From XYD12-FULL-36-8 sp041739035 (GTDB taxonomy: Bacteria; Bacteroidota; Ignavibacteria; Ignavibacteriales; Ignavibacteriaceae), in NCBI GenBank assembly GCA_041739035.1, contig JBGSOQ010000324.1:1-10191 (forward strand): a stretch of DNA of 10,191 nt, in the 5' to 3' direction. The stretch's first letter is position 1. Each line of letters starts with the position of its first letter. Positions 1 to 7,845 of the stretch are shown here, one piece after another. The notes below the pieces were generated by a model, which worked only from the letters and a program-made list of their open reading frames with translations, ran no database searches and was not told the DNA's origin. The translations under genes were made by a program, and so were the position numbers.

Positions 1-222
1 TATGAATTGCTGGATCAAATACTTAGAATGTACCTTGAACAAAATAAAGAGTTTGTTGAAATTTCGGAAGTGATCGGTGAAATTGAAGTCGTTAAGAAAG
101 TTTTAAAAATGGTTGATATAAATGAGTTTAAACGAAAACAAGCCGCACCTGTTCTGCGAGTTTCAACCAAAGCATTCGGTTATGGAAGACGCTACCCAAT
201 TGTGCAAGGATGGCGAAAGTAA
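1..222 (+). CDS. nadE: NAD+ synthetase, C-terminal end (partial)
   Basis: This is the last 73 codons of a gene that enters from the left edge; the frame is open from base 1, so the true start lies outside the window. The C-terminal segment, with KRKQAAP followed by LRVSTKAFGYGRRYPI, matches the end of NAD+ synthetases, where the Lys/Arg-rich KRKQ stretch lies near the deamido-NAD/ATP site. The enzyme converts deamido-NAD+ to NAD+ with ATP and ammonia or glutamine in the cytosol. The N-terminal part is not visible, so I cannot tell whether it has a glutaminase (nitrilase-like) domain. The frame ends in TAA at 220-222. A weak hairpin lies 31 bases downstream, followed by an AT-rich gap before korA. 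Confidence 0.88.
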   Translation, partial: YELLDQILRMYLEQNKEFVEISEVIGEIEVVKKVLKMVDINEFKRKQAAPVLRVSTKAFGYGRRYPIVQGWRK

Positions 223-253
223 ATTCTCAGTAAAAATTTATTTATTTAAAGTA

Positions 254-270
254 ACCATTTTTATAATGGT
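254..270 (+). terminator. weak hairpin after nadE, possible terminator
   Basis: ACCATT (254-259) and AATGGT (265-270) form a perfect 6-bp stem with a 5-base loop, in the gap between nadE and korA. It is followed by CTTAATTG rather than a run of T, so it would be a poor intrinsic terminator. It may only be a chance AT-rich hairpin. Confidence 0.25.
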
Positions 271-370
271 CTTAATTGTGCAATTATTTATATTTATTTA
301 ATAAAAATCATAGTTTAATGGTAAAAACAAAATTCATTAATAAATATTTAAAATAAATTTAAGATTAACA

Positions 371-2218
371 ATGAGTAAACAAAAAGAAGTTAAGTCCCTT
401 TCGGAGGTTACAGTTCGATTTGCCGGAGATTCCGGCGACGGTATGCAATTAACCGGGTCTCAATTCACAGATACTACAGCAGCTCTGGGTACTGATGTTA
501 GCACGCTGCCTGACTTTCCAGCAGAAATTAGAGCCCCTGCCGGATCTTTAGCTGGTGTAAGCGGATACCAACTGCATTTTAGCAGCAATGATATTCAAAC
601 ACCAGGTGATTCTCCAGATGTTTTGGTTGCTATGAATCCTGCCGCCTTAAAAGTGAATATGAGGGATTTAAAGCCGAATGCAACAATAATAGTAAACAGC
701 AGCTCTTTTGAGGTAAAAAATCTGAAGTTAGCCGGCTATAACAGCAATCCACTAGAAGATGGTTCACTTGCCGGGTACAATTTAATACCTGTTGATTTGA
801 CTCAGTTGACAATGGCCACTTTAAAGGACTTACCTCTTTCAATGAAAGAGAAGGAAAAATGTAAAAACTTTTTTGCATTAGGATTAATGTACTGGATTTA
901 TAATCGTCCTCTTGAACATTCACTTCATTGGCTTAAAAGTAAGTTTGGTAAAAAACCTGATATACTTGAAGCTAATACTCTAGCATTAAAAGCCGGATAT
1001 AATTATGGTGAGACAACTGAAATATTTACTACTCGATACGATGTTAAACCGGCTAAACTAGAAAAAGGCACTTATAGAAATATATCAGGTAATGAGGCTG
1101 TAGCATTAGGTTTTGTAACTGCATCATTAAGAAGCGGATTAAATCTTTTTCTCGGTTCATATCCTATAACTCCTGCTTCAGAAATTTTACAAGAACTTAG
1201 CAAGTATAAAAACTTTGGAGTAGTAACATTTCAAGCTGAAGACGAAATAGCAGGTGTAGCATCTGCAATTGGAGCCTCATTTGCTGGGTCCTTAGCACTT
1301 ACCACTACTTCAGGACCTGGTTTATCACTCAAAACCGAAGCAATTGGTTTAGCAGTAATGACTGAGCTTCCACTTTGCATTGTGGATGTTCAAAGAGGTG
1401 GACCAAGCACCGGGCTTCCAACAAAAACTGAACAAGCAGATTTGTTTCAAGCGCTTTACGGAAGACATGGCGAAGCACCCGTTGTGGTTCTTTGCGCACA
1501 AAGTCCGGCGGATTGTTTCTATATGTCAATCGAAGCTGCAAGGATCGCATTAAAGTATATGACACCTGTTATTCTTTTAACCGATGGTTATCTTGCATTT
1601 GGATCAGAGCCGTTGAAAATTCCTAAACTCGAAGAACTACCAGAAATTAATATTAATTTTAGAAAAGAAGCAGAAGGTTTTCACCCCTATATGAGAGATG
1701 AAAATCTTGCTCGTCCGTGGGCAATTCCCGGCACACCTGGGTTAGAACATAGAATTGGTGGTTTGGAAAAGAAAGACGTTTATGGAAATATAAGTTATGA
1801 TCCTGAAAATCATGAAATAATGATTCATAAAAGAAAAGAAAAAATAGATGGCGTTCAAAAAGATGTTCCGGATTTAATAGTTGAAGGTGATCAGCAAGGT
1901 GAATTGCTTGTATTAGGATGGGGAAGTACTTATGGGGCAATTAAAGAAGGTATAAGACATATTGAAGCTCAAGCTTATAAAGCTTCGCAAGCGCATCTTC
2001 GTTATCTTCATCCTTTCCCCAAAAATTTAGGTGATGTCTTAAGTCGATTTAAAAAAATACTCTTGCCGGAGCTAAATATGGGACAGATGGCAAAGGTTAT
2101 TCGAAGCACTTACTTGAGAGATGTGATTCAATTTAATAAAGTGCAAGGACAAGCATTCAAAGTAACTGAAATAGAAAGTAAAATTATTGAAGTTCTAGGA
2201 GGACATAATGGAAACTAA
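371..2218 (+). CDS. korA: 2-oxoglutarate (2-oxoacid):ferredoxin oxidoreductase, fused gamma-alpha subunit KorA
   Basis: This subunit pairs with KorB to decarboxylate a 2-oxoacid oxidatively to its acyl-CoA, reducing ferredoxin; the reverse reaction fixes CO2 in the reductive TCA cycle. Residues about 14-200 are the gamma domain (GDSGDGMQLTG at 19-29). A linker leads to the alpha PYR domain from about residue 240, with YPITPAS at 264-270, QAEDEIAG at 288-295, TTTSGPGLSLKTE at 311-323 and QRGGPSTGLPT at 341-351. A further alpha-type domain follows from about residue 505. The 615-residue length is normal for the fused form. ATG at 371 has an AT-rich leader with no clear Shine-Dalgarno. The 3' end overlaps korB by 11 bases. 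No delta (ferredoxin-like) subunit gene is adjacent. 2-Oxoglutarate is the likeliest substrate from family resemblance, but pyruvate or another 2-oxoacid cannot be excluded from sequence alone. Confidence 0.94.
   Translation: MSKQKEVKSLSEVTVRFAGDSGDGMQLTGSQFTDTTAALGTDVSTLPDFPAEIRAPAGSLAGVSGYQLHFSSNDIQTPGDSPDVLVAMNPAALKVNMRDLKPNATIIVNSSSFEVKNLKLAGYNSNPLEDGSLAGYNLIPVDLTQLTMATLKDLPLSMKEKEKCKNFFALGLMYWIYNRPLEHSLHWLKSKFGKKPDILEANTLALKAGYNYGETTEIFTTRYDVKPAKLEKGTYRNISGNEAVALGFVTASLRSGLNLFLGSYPITPASEILQELSKYKNFGVVTFQAEDEIAGVASAIGASFAGSLALTTTSGPGLSLKTEAIGLAVMTELPLCIVDVQRGGPSTGLPTKTEQADLFQALYGRHGEAPVVVLCAQSPADCFYMSIEAARIALKYMTPVILLTDGYLAFGSEPLKIPKLEELPEININFRKEAEGFHPYMRDENLARPWAIPGTPGLEHRIGGLEKKDVYGNISYDPENHEIMIHKRKEKIDGVQKDVPDLIVEGDQQGELLVLGWGSTYGAIKEGIRHIEAQAYKASQAHLRYLHPFPKNLGDVLSRFKKILLPELNMGQMAKVIRSTYLRDVIQFNKVQGQAFKVTEIESKIIEVLGGHNGN
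2197..2202 (+). promoter_or_regulatory. Shine-Dalgarno of korB inside korA
   Basis: AGGAGG, a perfect Shine-Dalgarno, lies 5 bases before the korB ATG at 2208 and within the last codons of korA. It fixes the korB start at 2208 rather than at the later in-frame ATGs (codons 8 and 10). It contrasts with the leaders of korA, nrnA and the first lol gene, which show no such motif. Confidence 0.75.
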
Positions 2219-3248
2219 AGTGAATGAAATGGTGATGGGTGCTAAGTATACTGCAAAAGATTTTTCATCGGATATTGATGTAAAATGGTGTCCTGGCTGC
2301 GGTGATTATTCAATTTTGGCACAGGTTCAAAGAACATCTCCCGATTTTGGAGAGAAAAAAGAAAATATTGTTTGGGTATCAGGAATTGGTTGTTCAAGCC
2401 GGTTCCCTTATTATATGAATACATATGGTTTTCATGGAATTCACGGTAGGGCAGCGGCAATTGCGACTGGCGTTAAACTTGCGAATCATAGTCTCCAAGT
2501 TTGGGTGGCTACAGGTGATGGTGATATGCTAAGTATTGGAGGCAATCACTTTATTCACATGTGCCGGAAAAATATCAATATAAAAATTGTGATGTTCAAC
2601 AATAGAATTTATGGTTTAACAAAAGGTCAGTACTCTCCAACATCGGAAAAAGGTAAAGTTACAAAGTCATCGCCTTATGGAACTGTTGATTTTCCATTCA
2701 ATGCAATTAAACTTGCTACTGGATCGGGAGCAACATTTGTTGCTCGATCTTTAGATCGAGAACCAAAACATTTGCAGGAGATGATAACTAGAGCTTCAAA
2801 ACATATGGGAGCAGCATTTATTGAGGTTTATCAAAACTGTCCAATTTTTAACGATGGTGCTTTCTCAGTTCTTACGGAGAAGGAAACAAAACATGAAAAT
2901 ATTGTTGTTCTTGAACATGGGAAGCCGATTGTCTTCGGTACAAATAAAGACAAAGGAATTAAACTCGATGGGTTAAACCCGGTAATAATTGATCTGAATG
3001 ATGGCAAACATTCAATAAATGATTGCTGGGTGCATGATGAGTTTGATGATAATCCCACGCGTGTTTTTTTGTTGGCAAGATTTACAGATCTACCCGGTTT
3101 TCCAACACCGATCGGTATATTCCGCCAGTTTAATAAGCCCAATTATTGCGAAGATTATGTCAATCAGATCGCTCACATAAAAACTCAGAAGGGTGTAGGC
3201 ACATACGAAAAATTAATGTTTACTTCAAACACATGGGAAGTTCAGTAA
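2208..3248 (+). CDS. korB: 2-oxoglutarate (2-oxoacid):ferredoxin oxidoreductase, beta subunit KorB
   Basis: This is the thiamine-diphosphate and iron-sulfur subunit that partners KorA in the cytosol. WCPGCGDY (27-34) and GIGCSSRFP (59-67) contribute C28, C31 and C62; with C211 in YQNCPIFND they have the spacing expected for ligands of the proximal [4Fe-4S] cluster in this family. The ThDP-binding motif is GDGD (103-106) ending at NN (131-132), followed by RIYGLTKGQYSPTS. HGRAAAIATGVK at 79-90 is also typical. At 346 residues it has the usual length for KorB proteins that travel with fused KorA. The 11-base overlap with korA and the perfect Shine-Dalgarno imply coupled translation and a matched subunit ratio. 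A strong terminator follows 40 bases after the stop. Confidence 0.95.
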   Translation: METKVNEMVMGAKYTAKDFSSDIDVKWCPGCGDYSILAQVQRTSPDFGEKKENIVWVSGIGCSSRFPYYMNTYGFHGIHGRAAAIATGVKLANHSLQVWVATGDGDMLSIGGNHFIHMCRKNINIKIVMFNNRIYGLTKGQYSPTSEKGKVTKSSPYGTVDFPFNAIKLATGSGATFVARSLDREPKHLQEMITRASKHMGAAFIEVYQNCPIFNDGAFSVLTEKETKHENIVVLEHGKPIVFGTNKDKGIKLDGLNPVIIDLNDGKHSINDCWVHDEFDDNPTRVFLLARFTDLPGFPTPIGIFRQFNKPNYCEDYVNQIAHIKTQKGVGTYEKLMFTSNTWEVQ

Positions 3249-3288
3249 TTAGTAATGATAATTTTGGTTTGATAAATTATTAATTCAG

Positions 3289-3314
3289 GGCGAAGATTTT
3301 CTTCGCCTTTTCAT
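3289..3314 (+). terminator. intrinsic terminator of korAB
   Basis: GGCGAAGA (3289-3296) and TCTTCGCC (3300-3307) form a perfect 8-bp stem with a 3-base TTT loop, followed by TTTTCATTTT. This is a convincing Rho-independent terminator between korB and nrnA, so the two transcripts are probably separate. Confidence 0.85.
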
Positions 3315-3332
3315 TTTAAATAAATTACTTTG

Positions 3333-4334
3333 ATGATCGATTTTAAAACTCTTGAATCTCTAATCTTAGCCAACGATAAGTTTCTAATCACTACTCACGT
3401 AAATCCAGATGCAGATGCAATTGGATCTGAAATTGCTTTTCATTTGATTCTCAAAAAGCTTGGCAAAGAAACTCATATTATCAACCATAGTGAAATACCA
3501 TATAATCTAAAGTTCTTGGACAGGGAAAATGTGCTCATCAAGTTCGAGAAAGCAATTCATTCTAAAATACTAAACGAAGTTGATGTTCTACTCGCATTGG
3601 ATTTTAACCGTGCTGATAGGATAGTACGGATGAGTGACGATTTTCGGAATTCAAAAAAAATAAAAATTTGTATTGATCATCACCAGGATGAAGAAGATTT
3701 TGTGGATCATCAATTCATTGATACAACATATAGTGCAACAGGTCATATCATTTATGATTTCATTAAAAAAACAGGTATTGTGAAACTTGATTATGATTTA
3801 GCGTATCCAATTTATGCTGCGATAATGACAGATACAGGCTCATTCAGATTTGAAAGAACTACACCTGAACTCCATAGAATTGCTGCTGAGTTATTAGAAT
3901 TAAATGTAAATCCGGGCGAAGTTTTTGATCAAATTTATGAACAGAGTTACTTGAGTAAGGTAAAACTTTTGGGTACTGCGCTCGAATCTCTCCAGCTATT
4001 TGGTGCTAACAAACAAATTGGATACATGATTTTGAATCAGCAAGATTTTCGTAGATGTAATGGAATTGAATCTGACACCGATAATATTGTAAACTTTTCC
4101 CTCTCTGTGCAAAATGTTAAAATCGGCTTATTATTCATCGAATTAAAGGAAGGATTCAAAGTCAGTTTTCGCTCAAAAGGTAATATTCCAATGAATAAAT
4201 TAGCTTCCGAGTTTGGCGGTGGAGGGCATACAAATGCGGCTGGAGCAAGGTTTCATAAAGAAATAATGAATGAAATGATTGAAATCATTCTCAACAAAGC
4301 AGAAGAATATGTAGAAAAATATAATAGGAATTAA
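3333..4334 (+). CDS. nrnA: DHH-family bifunctional oligoribonuclease / pAp phosphatase (NrnA type)
   Basis: A cytosolic phosphoesterase expected to degrade nanoRNAs (2-5 nt) and to dephosphorylate 3'-phosphoadenosine 5'-phosphate, as in the Bacillus NrnA family. The DHH domain carries the manganese-binding motifs: HVNPDADAIGSE (22-33), the Asp in LALDFNRAD (87-95), DHH (115-117) and DTGSFRF (167-173). The C-terminal DHHA1 domain has the substrate-binding GGGGHTNAAGARF (295-307). The 333-residue length fits NrnA and excludes RecJ, which is much longer. I start it at ATG 3333; an in-frame TTG directly before it (3330) is less likely. No Shine-Dalgarno is visible. It lies one base upstream of pepA, so the two are probably co-transcribed. 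No promoter could be assigned in the short gap after the korAB terminator. Which activity dominates cannot be told from sequence. Confidence 0.9.
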   Translation: MIDFKTLESLILANDKFLITTHVNPDADAIGSEIAFHLILKKLGKETHIINHSEIPYNLKFLDRENVLIKFEKAIHSKILNEVDVLLALDFNRADRIVRMSDDFRNSKKIKICIDHHQDEEDFVDHQFIDTTYSATGHIIYDFIKKTGIVKLDYDLAYPIYAAIMTDTGSFRFERTTPELHRIAAELLELNVNPGEVFDQIYEQSYLSKVKLLGTALESLQLFGANKQIGYMILNQQDFRRCNGIESDTDNIVNFSLSVQNVKIGLLFIELKEGFKVSFRSKGNIPMNKLASEFGGGGHTNAAGARFHKEIMNEMIEIILNKAEEYVEKYNRN

Positions 4335-4335
4335 T

Positions 4336-5850
4336 ATGTTTAATTTGTCATTTAAGAGCAGCAGAAAGAAAATATCTTATAAAAACTTATCGCTAAGTAT
4401 TCGATATTTTATTGATGAACAGAAATTAAAAGATAGTGTTAAAAATTTTGAGAGAATTTCTAAAACAAAATTATCACAACTTCAAAGAAAGAATTTTTTA
4501 TCCAGCGATTCAACTGAAATCAGAGTTTCCAGAACAATTGGCAAACCTGATGAAATTCTCCTTGTAAAAATTAAGCTAGATGAAAAATTTACAAATGATT
4601 TTTTTAGAAATCACCTTGCGGGATTTGTACAATCTTTAGAAAAAGAAGAAGTCAAGTCTATTCATATTTTCATTCCAAATTATGTTCACTTTAAAAAATA
4701 TTTCGATAATGAAGAATACTTTTATCAAAGCTTTGCAGAAGGTTTATTTCTTGGGAATTATGCTTTCACAAACTATAAATCTGATAAAAAGCAATTAAAG
4801 ACTCTAGAGGTTACTTTTTACTCGGATAATGAAAAGAAATTAAAGAATGCAGTGATTTTCGCTCAGAATCTAATGGCCGGTGTGAAATTTACTAAGGACT
4901 TACAAAACGAACCTGCTAGCATTTTAACTCCGATTGAATTGAGTAAAAGGGTTAAAACCTTATTGACGAAAGAGGTTGCAAAAGTCAAAATCTTTGATGA
5001 GAGAGAAATTCGAAAATGGAAAATGGGAGGTTTACTGGCTGTCGGAATGGGAAGCAGCAATTTGCCGAGATTTATTGTAATTGAGTATAAGGGAGCTGAT
5101 AAATATTCAAAAGGGAAAAAGAAGGTCAATAAAACGATAGCTCTTGTTGGCAAAGGAGTCACTTTTGATTCGGGAGGCATATCGATTAAACCATCGAATG
5201 ACATGTGGGAGATGAAAGCTGACATGTCCGGAGCTGCAGTAGTTGCTGGAACCATTCTAGCAGCGGCTAAATCAAAACTTCCAGTTAATATTATTGGAAT
5301 TATTCCGGCAGCAGAAAATATGTTGTCCGGATCATCAATGCGGCCGGGTGATATTGTGGTTACATCCTCAGGAAAGACTATTGAAGTTGATAATACTGAT
5401 GCAGAAGGACGTATGATTTTAGCCGATGCATTAAACTACGCAAGTAAATTAAATCCAGCCGAGATAGTTGATTTAGCCACTTTAACCGGAGCATGTGTTG
5501 TTGCTCTTGGTGAGTTCGTAGCGGGCTTATTTACAAAGAATGAAGAACTATCGAGTCAATTTTTTGAAATTGGATTAAAAACTCATGAAAGAGTATGGGC
5601 ATTACCGATGTGGGATGAATATCATTCATTAAACAAAAGTGATGTAGCGGATGTAAAAAATGTGGGAGGAAGATGGGCTGGTGCAATTACTGCAGCAAAG
5701 TTTTTAGAGATTTTTGTCAATAAGAAAATTAGCTGGGCCCATCTAGATATTGCCGGTCCAGCTATGGCAAATAATTACAATAATTATTCAAAAAAATATA
5801 TGACAGGTTTTGGCGTAAGACTTCTTTTTGAATATTTGAAAACTAAGTAA
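4336..5850 (+). CDS. pepA: leucyl aminopeptidase (cytosol aminopeptidase, M17 family)
   Basis: A two-metal M17 aminopeptidase, usually hexameric, that removes N-terminal residues from peptides in the cytosol. The C-terminal catalytic domain is complete. VGKGVTFDSGG (271-281) supplies metal ligands K273 and D278, catalytic K285 follows, D296 lies in KADMSGA, and NTDAEGR (353-359) holds D355, E357 and the catalytic R359. The N-terminal half (1 to about 180) is divergent and Lys/Phe-rich, as is common because this domain is poorly conserved. At 504 residues the length is normal. The start at ATG 4336 is supported by AGGA at 4326-4329, six bases upstream. The single-base spacing from nrnA suggests one operon, both products recycling small polymers (nanoRNA and peptides), though that functional link is inference. 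Some PepA proteins also bind DNA; nothing here tests that. Confidence 0.93.
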   Translation: MFNLSFKSSRKKISYKNLSLSIRYFIDEQKLKDSVKNFERISKTKLSQLQRKNFLSSDSTEIRVSRTIGKPDEILLVKIKLDEKFTNDFFRNHLAGFVQSLEKEEVKSIHIFIPNYVHFKKYFDNEEYFYQSFAEGLFLGNYAFTNYKSDKKQLKTLEVTFYSDNEKKLKNAVIFAQNLMAGVKFTKDLQNEPASILTPIELSKRVKTLLTKEVAKVKIFDEREIRKWKMGGLLAVGMGSSNLPRFIVIEYKGADKYSKGKKKVNKTIALVGKGVTFDSGGISIKPSNDMWEMKADMSGAAVVAGTILAAAKSKLPVNIIGIIPAAENMLSGSSMRPGDIVVTSSGKTIEVDNTDAEGRMILADALNYASKLNPAEIVDLATLTGACVVALGEFVAGLFTKNEELSSQFFEIGLKTHERVWALPMWDEYHSLNKSDVADVKNVGGRWAGAITAAKFLEIFVNKKISWAHLDIAGPAMANNYNNYSKKYMTGFGVRLLFEYLKTK

Positions 5851-5876
5851 ATAATTATTACAACAAATTATTTTAC
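5847..5876. terminator. weak AT-rich hairpin between convergent pepA and lolD
   Basis: GTAAATAATT (5847-5856) can pair with AATTAT and TTAC (5866-5871 and 5873-5876), with one bulged T. The stem is nearly all A/T and overlaps the pepA stop codon. It lies in the only gap between the convergent pepA and lolD genes, so it may act as a bidirectional terminator. It lacks a GC core and could be chance. Confidence 0.25.
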
Positions 5877-5891
5877 AATGAGTTATAGCTT

Positions 5892-6575
5892 TTATATCTT
5901 ATTGATTTTACCATCTTTCATTTCATAAACATTGTCAGCAATTCCAAGCATTTCCTTATTGTGGGTTACAACTACAAACGTCTTATTGTATTTTGAGTTA
6001 AGCTTACCTAAAATGTCGAAGATTATTTTACTATTTACAGAATCCAAATTTCCGGTCGGTTCATCGGCTAAAATAATTGATGGGTCGTTTGCTAAAGCGC
6101 GTGCCACCGCAACTCGCTGCTGCTCCCCACCTGAAAGTTCAGCAGGTTTATGATCTTTTCTATCCGATAAACCAACCTCATCCAACAAACTCATTGCTTT
6201 TTCAAGTGATTTATTAAGTGAGTTTCCTAAAATCATTTGAGGAATAGCTGTATTCTCAGCAGCTGTAAATTCGGGTAATAAATGATGGAACTGAAATACA
6301 AATCCAATGTTTTTATTACGGAACTTTGCAAGTTTGTCTTCAGAGTAGCTTAGAATGTCTTCGTTTTTGTACAGGATTTTACCGCTTTCAGGTCTATCCA
6401 ATCCTCCAAGTAAGTGCAGTAATGTACTTTTCCCAGCACCTGAGGCACCAACAATCAACGTTATTTTACCCTCGAGTACTTCAAGCGAAATTGATTTTAA
6501 TATTTCAAGTTTAATTTCGCGCGAATTTGTAAAAGTCCTAACGAGATTTTCTGTTTTTAGTATTACATTTGACAT
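5892..6575 (-). CDS. lolD: lipoprotein-releasing ABC transporter, ATP-binding subunit LolD
   Basis: The ATPase that powers release of outer-membrane lipoproteins from the inner membrane; it works on the cytoplasmic face with the two upstream permeases. All ABC motifs are present: Walker A GASGAGKST (43-51), Q-loop Q95 in FVFQFHHLLPEFTAAEN, signature LSGGEQQ (147-153), Walker B IILADEP (167-173) and the switch histidine H205 in VVVTHN. The FQFHHLLPEFTAAEN stretch and the TGNLD after Walker B are typical of the LolD/MacB/FtsE-like subfamily. The 227-residue length is normal. ATG at 6575 lies 37 bases after the second permease stop and no Shine-Dalgarno is seen. It is the last gene of the operon. 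Because the subfamily is broad, the Lol assignment rests mainly on the neighbouring permeases. Confidence 0.88.
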   Translation of the reverse strand: MSNVILKTENLVRTFTNSREIKLEILKSISLEVLEGKITLIVGASGAGKSTLLHLLGGLDRPESGKILYKNEDILSYSEDKLAKFRNKNIGFVFQFHHLLPEFTAAENTAIPQMILGNSLNKSLEKAMSLLDEVGLSDRKDHKPAELSGGEQQRVAVARALANDPSIILADEPTGNLDSVNSKIIFDILGKLNSKYNKTFVVVTHNKEMLGIADNVYEMKDGKINKI

Positions 6576-6612
6576 TATTCAATAGATGAAATAGAGTTAA
6601 AAAAAATAAAAT

Positions 6613-7845
6613 TTATTCCCATTTGATTGCATCAAGAATGTTAACTTTTGCTGCCCTTTGTGCTGGGTAGAGAGAAGCCAAAAAAGACAACAACATAGCG
6701 ACGCCTGCAATAAAAAAGAAATCCGCAATTTGAATTTCAATGGGAAGAGCATCTATTTTGTACTGCATAGGATCAAGCGGATAAATTTTATACCTGAGTT
6801 GTAGGAAACAAACTAAATAGCCGATAATTGAACCCAGAAAAGTTCCAATAACTCCAATCAGTAATCCTTCATACATAAATATTTTGACAATTGATTTTTC
6901 TGTGATGCCCATCGCTCTTATTATTCCGACATCTCTTTTTTTCTCGATAACAGACATTGATAGTGATCCAAGAATGTTAAAACATGCAACTGCTACAATT
7001 AGTGAAAGAATGATATATGCTGTCCATCGTTCAATTTGCATCACCGTATAAAGCTCTTTATGAAAATCGTACCAAGTGTTTATGGTGTATTTTTTTAGAT
7101 CAAGCTTAGTTTTAAGTTTTTCTTGAACTTCGAAGGAAGCATCGATAGAACTCAATCTTACATCAACACCTTGAATTCGATTTTGATAGCTGAATAACTT
7201 CTGTGATTCCTCGAGAGAACAAAAGATAAATTGCCCATCATATTCATTATTATTTGAGCTGAATATTCCTGATACAGCGAACTTCTTCATCGATGGCAAT
7301 GAAAAGTGAGTTAATGATTTTTCAATTCCTGAAGGTGAGATTAGTGTAATTGTATCACCAATTATAGTCTGAAGTCTATCTGCTAGTCTTAATCCAATAA
7401 TAGCTTTGGGAACATTGTTTTCTTCGTCAAATGAATACTTGCCAAAAATAATGCTGGGCTCGATGTCGTAAACGTTTTCTCCAGATACACTCTCAATTCC
7501 CTTTAGATTTACAACCTGGTTTAAACCTGCAGAGTAGGCCAACACTTTGCCCGAAACAAAGGGCGAGAATCCTTTTACTTCACCAAAATCATGAAGTAAT
7601 GAATCAACGAGTTCTAAGTTAATACTTTCTTGAGGTGATGTTGAAACTATACGAATGTGAGGGTCAAAACTTACCAGGAATGAAGTAACAAGGCTGCCAA
7701 ATCCGTTGAACACAGAAAGAACGACAATCAGCGCGGCAACTCCAATTGTAATTCCAGCGATTGAAATAAGTGATATGATAGTTATAAAATTTACTTTATG
7801 CTTTGAGACTAAATATCTTTTGGCAATAAACGTTTCAAATCCCAT
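6613..7845 (-). CDS. lipoprotein-releasing ABC transporter permease (LolC/LolE family), second copy
   Basis: An inner-membrane permease of the LolC/E type that, with its paralogue upstream and LolD, passes lipoproteins towards the periplasmic carrier. The topology is typical: one N-terminal membrane helix (about 20-46), a large periplasmic domain (about 50-272) and three C-terminal helices (about 276-299, 326-348, 373-393) forming the FtsX domain. The family hallmark SVFNGFGSLVTSFL follows helix 1, and EKKRDVGIIRAMG (301-313), a cytoplasmic coupling segment, follows helix 2. At 410 residues the length is as expected. ATG at 7845 overlaps the upstream TGA by one base (TGATG), and GAGG eight bases upstream serves as Shine-Dalgarno. 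It keeps the coupling motif better than its paralogue. I cannot say which of the pair corresponds to LolC and which to LolE. Confidence 0.87.
   Translation of the reverse strand: MGFETFIAKRYLVSKHKVNFITIISLISIAGITIGVAALIVVLSVFNGFGSLVTSFLVSFDPHIRIVSTSPQESINLELVDSLLHDFGEVKGFSPFVSGKVLAYSAGLNQVVNLKGIESVSGENVYDIEPSIIFGKYSFDEENNVPKAIIGLRLADRLQTIIGDTITLISPSGIEKSLTHFSLPSMKKFAVSGIFSSNNNEYDGQFIFCSLEESQKLFSYQNRIQGVDVRLSSIDASFEVQEKLKTKLDLKKYTINTWYDFHKELYTVMQIERWTAYIILSLIVAVACFNILGSLSMSVIEKKRDVGIIRAMGITEKSIVKIFMYEGLLIGVIGTFLGSIIGYLVCFLQLRYKIYPLDPMQYKIDALPIEIQIADFFFIAGVAMLLSFLASLYPAQRAAKVNILDAIKWE

Noticed and set aside
276..304. TTGTGC and TAATAA as the korA promoter
   Set aside because: Both boxes match poorly and the region is so AT-rich that such matches are expected by chance; TATATTTA at 289-296 also lacks an upstream partner.
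630..1940. Three - strand open frames inside korA
   Set aside because: They are antisense shadows of a well-conserved coding sequence; the translations show no family motifs.
2831..3142. - strand open frame of 103 codons inside korB
   Set aside because: Antisense to a conserved gene, no start signal and no recognisable domain.
3330..3335. TTG at 3330 as the nrnA start
   Set aside because: ATG follows immediately at 3333 in the same frame and there is no Shine-Dalgarno favouring TTG. The same reasoning sets the first lol permease start at 9065 rather than the TTG beginning at 9068.
4863..5255. - strand open frame of 130 codons inside pepA
   Set aside because: Longest of the shadow frames, but it mirrors the conserved catalytic region of PepA and has no motifs of its own.
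5932..6585. + strand open frames opposite lolD
   Set aside because: They overlap each other and the ABC ATPase on the other strand; no independent evidence of coding.
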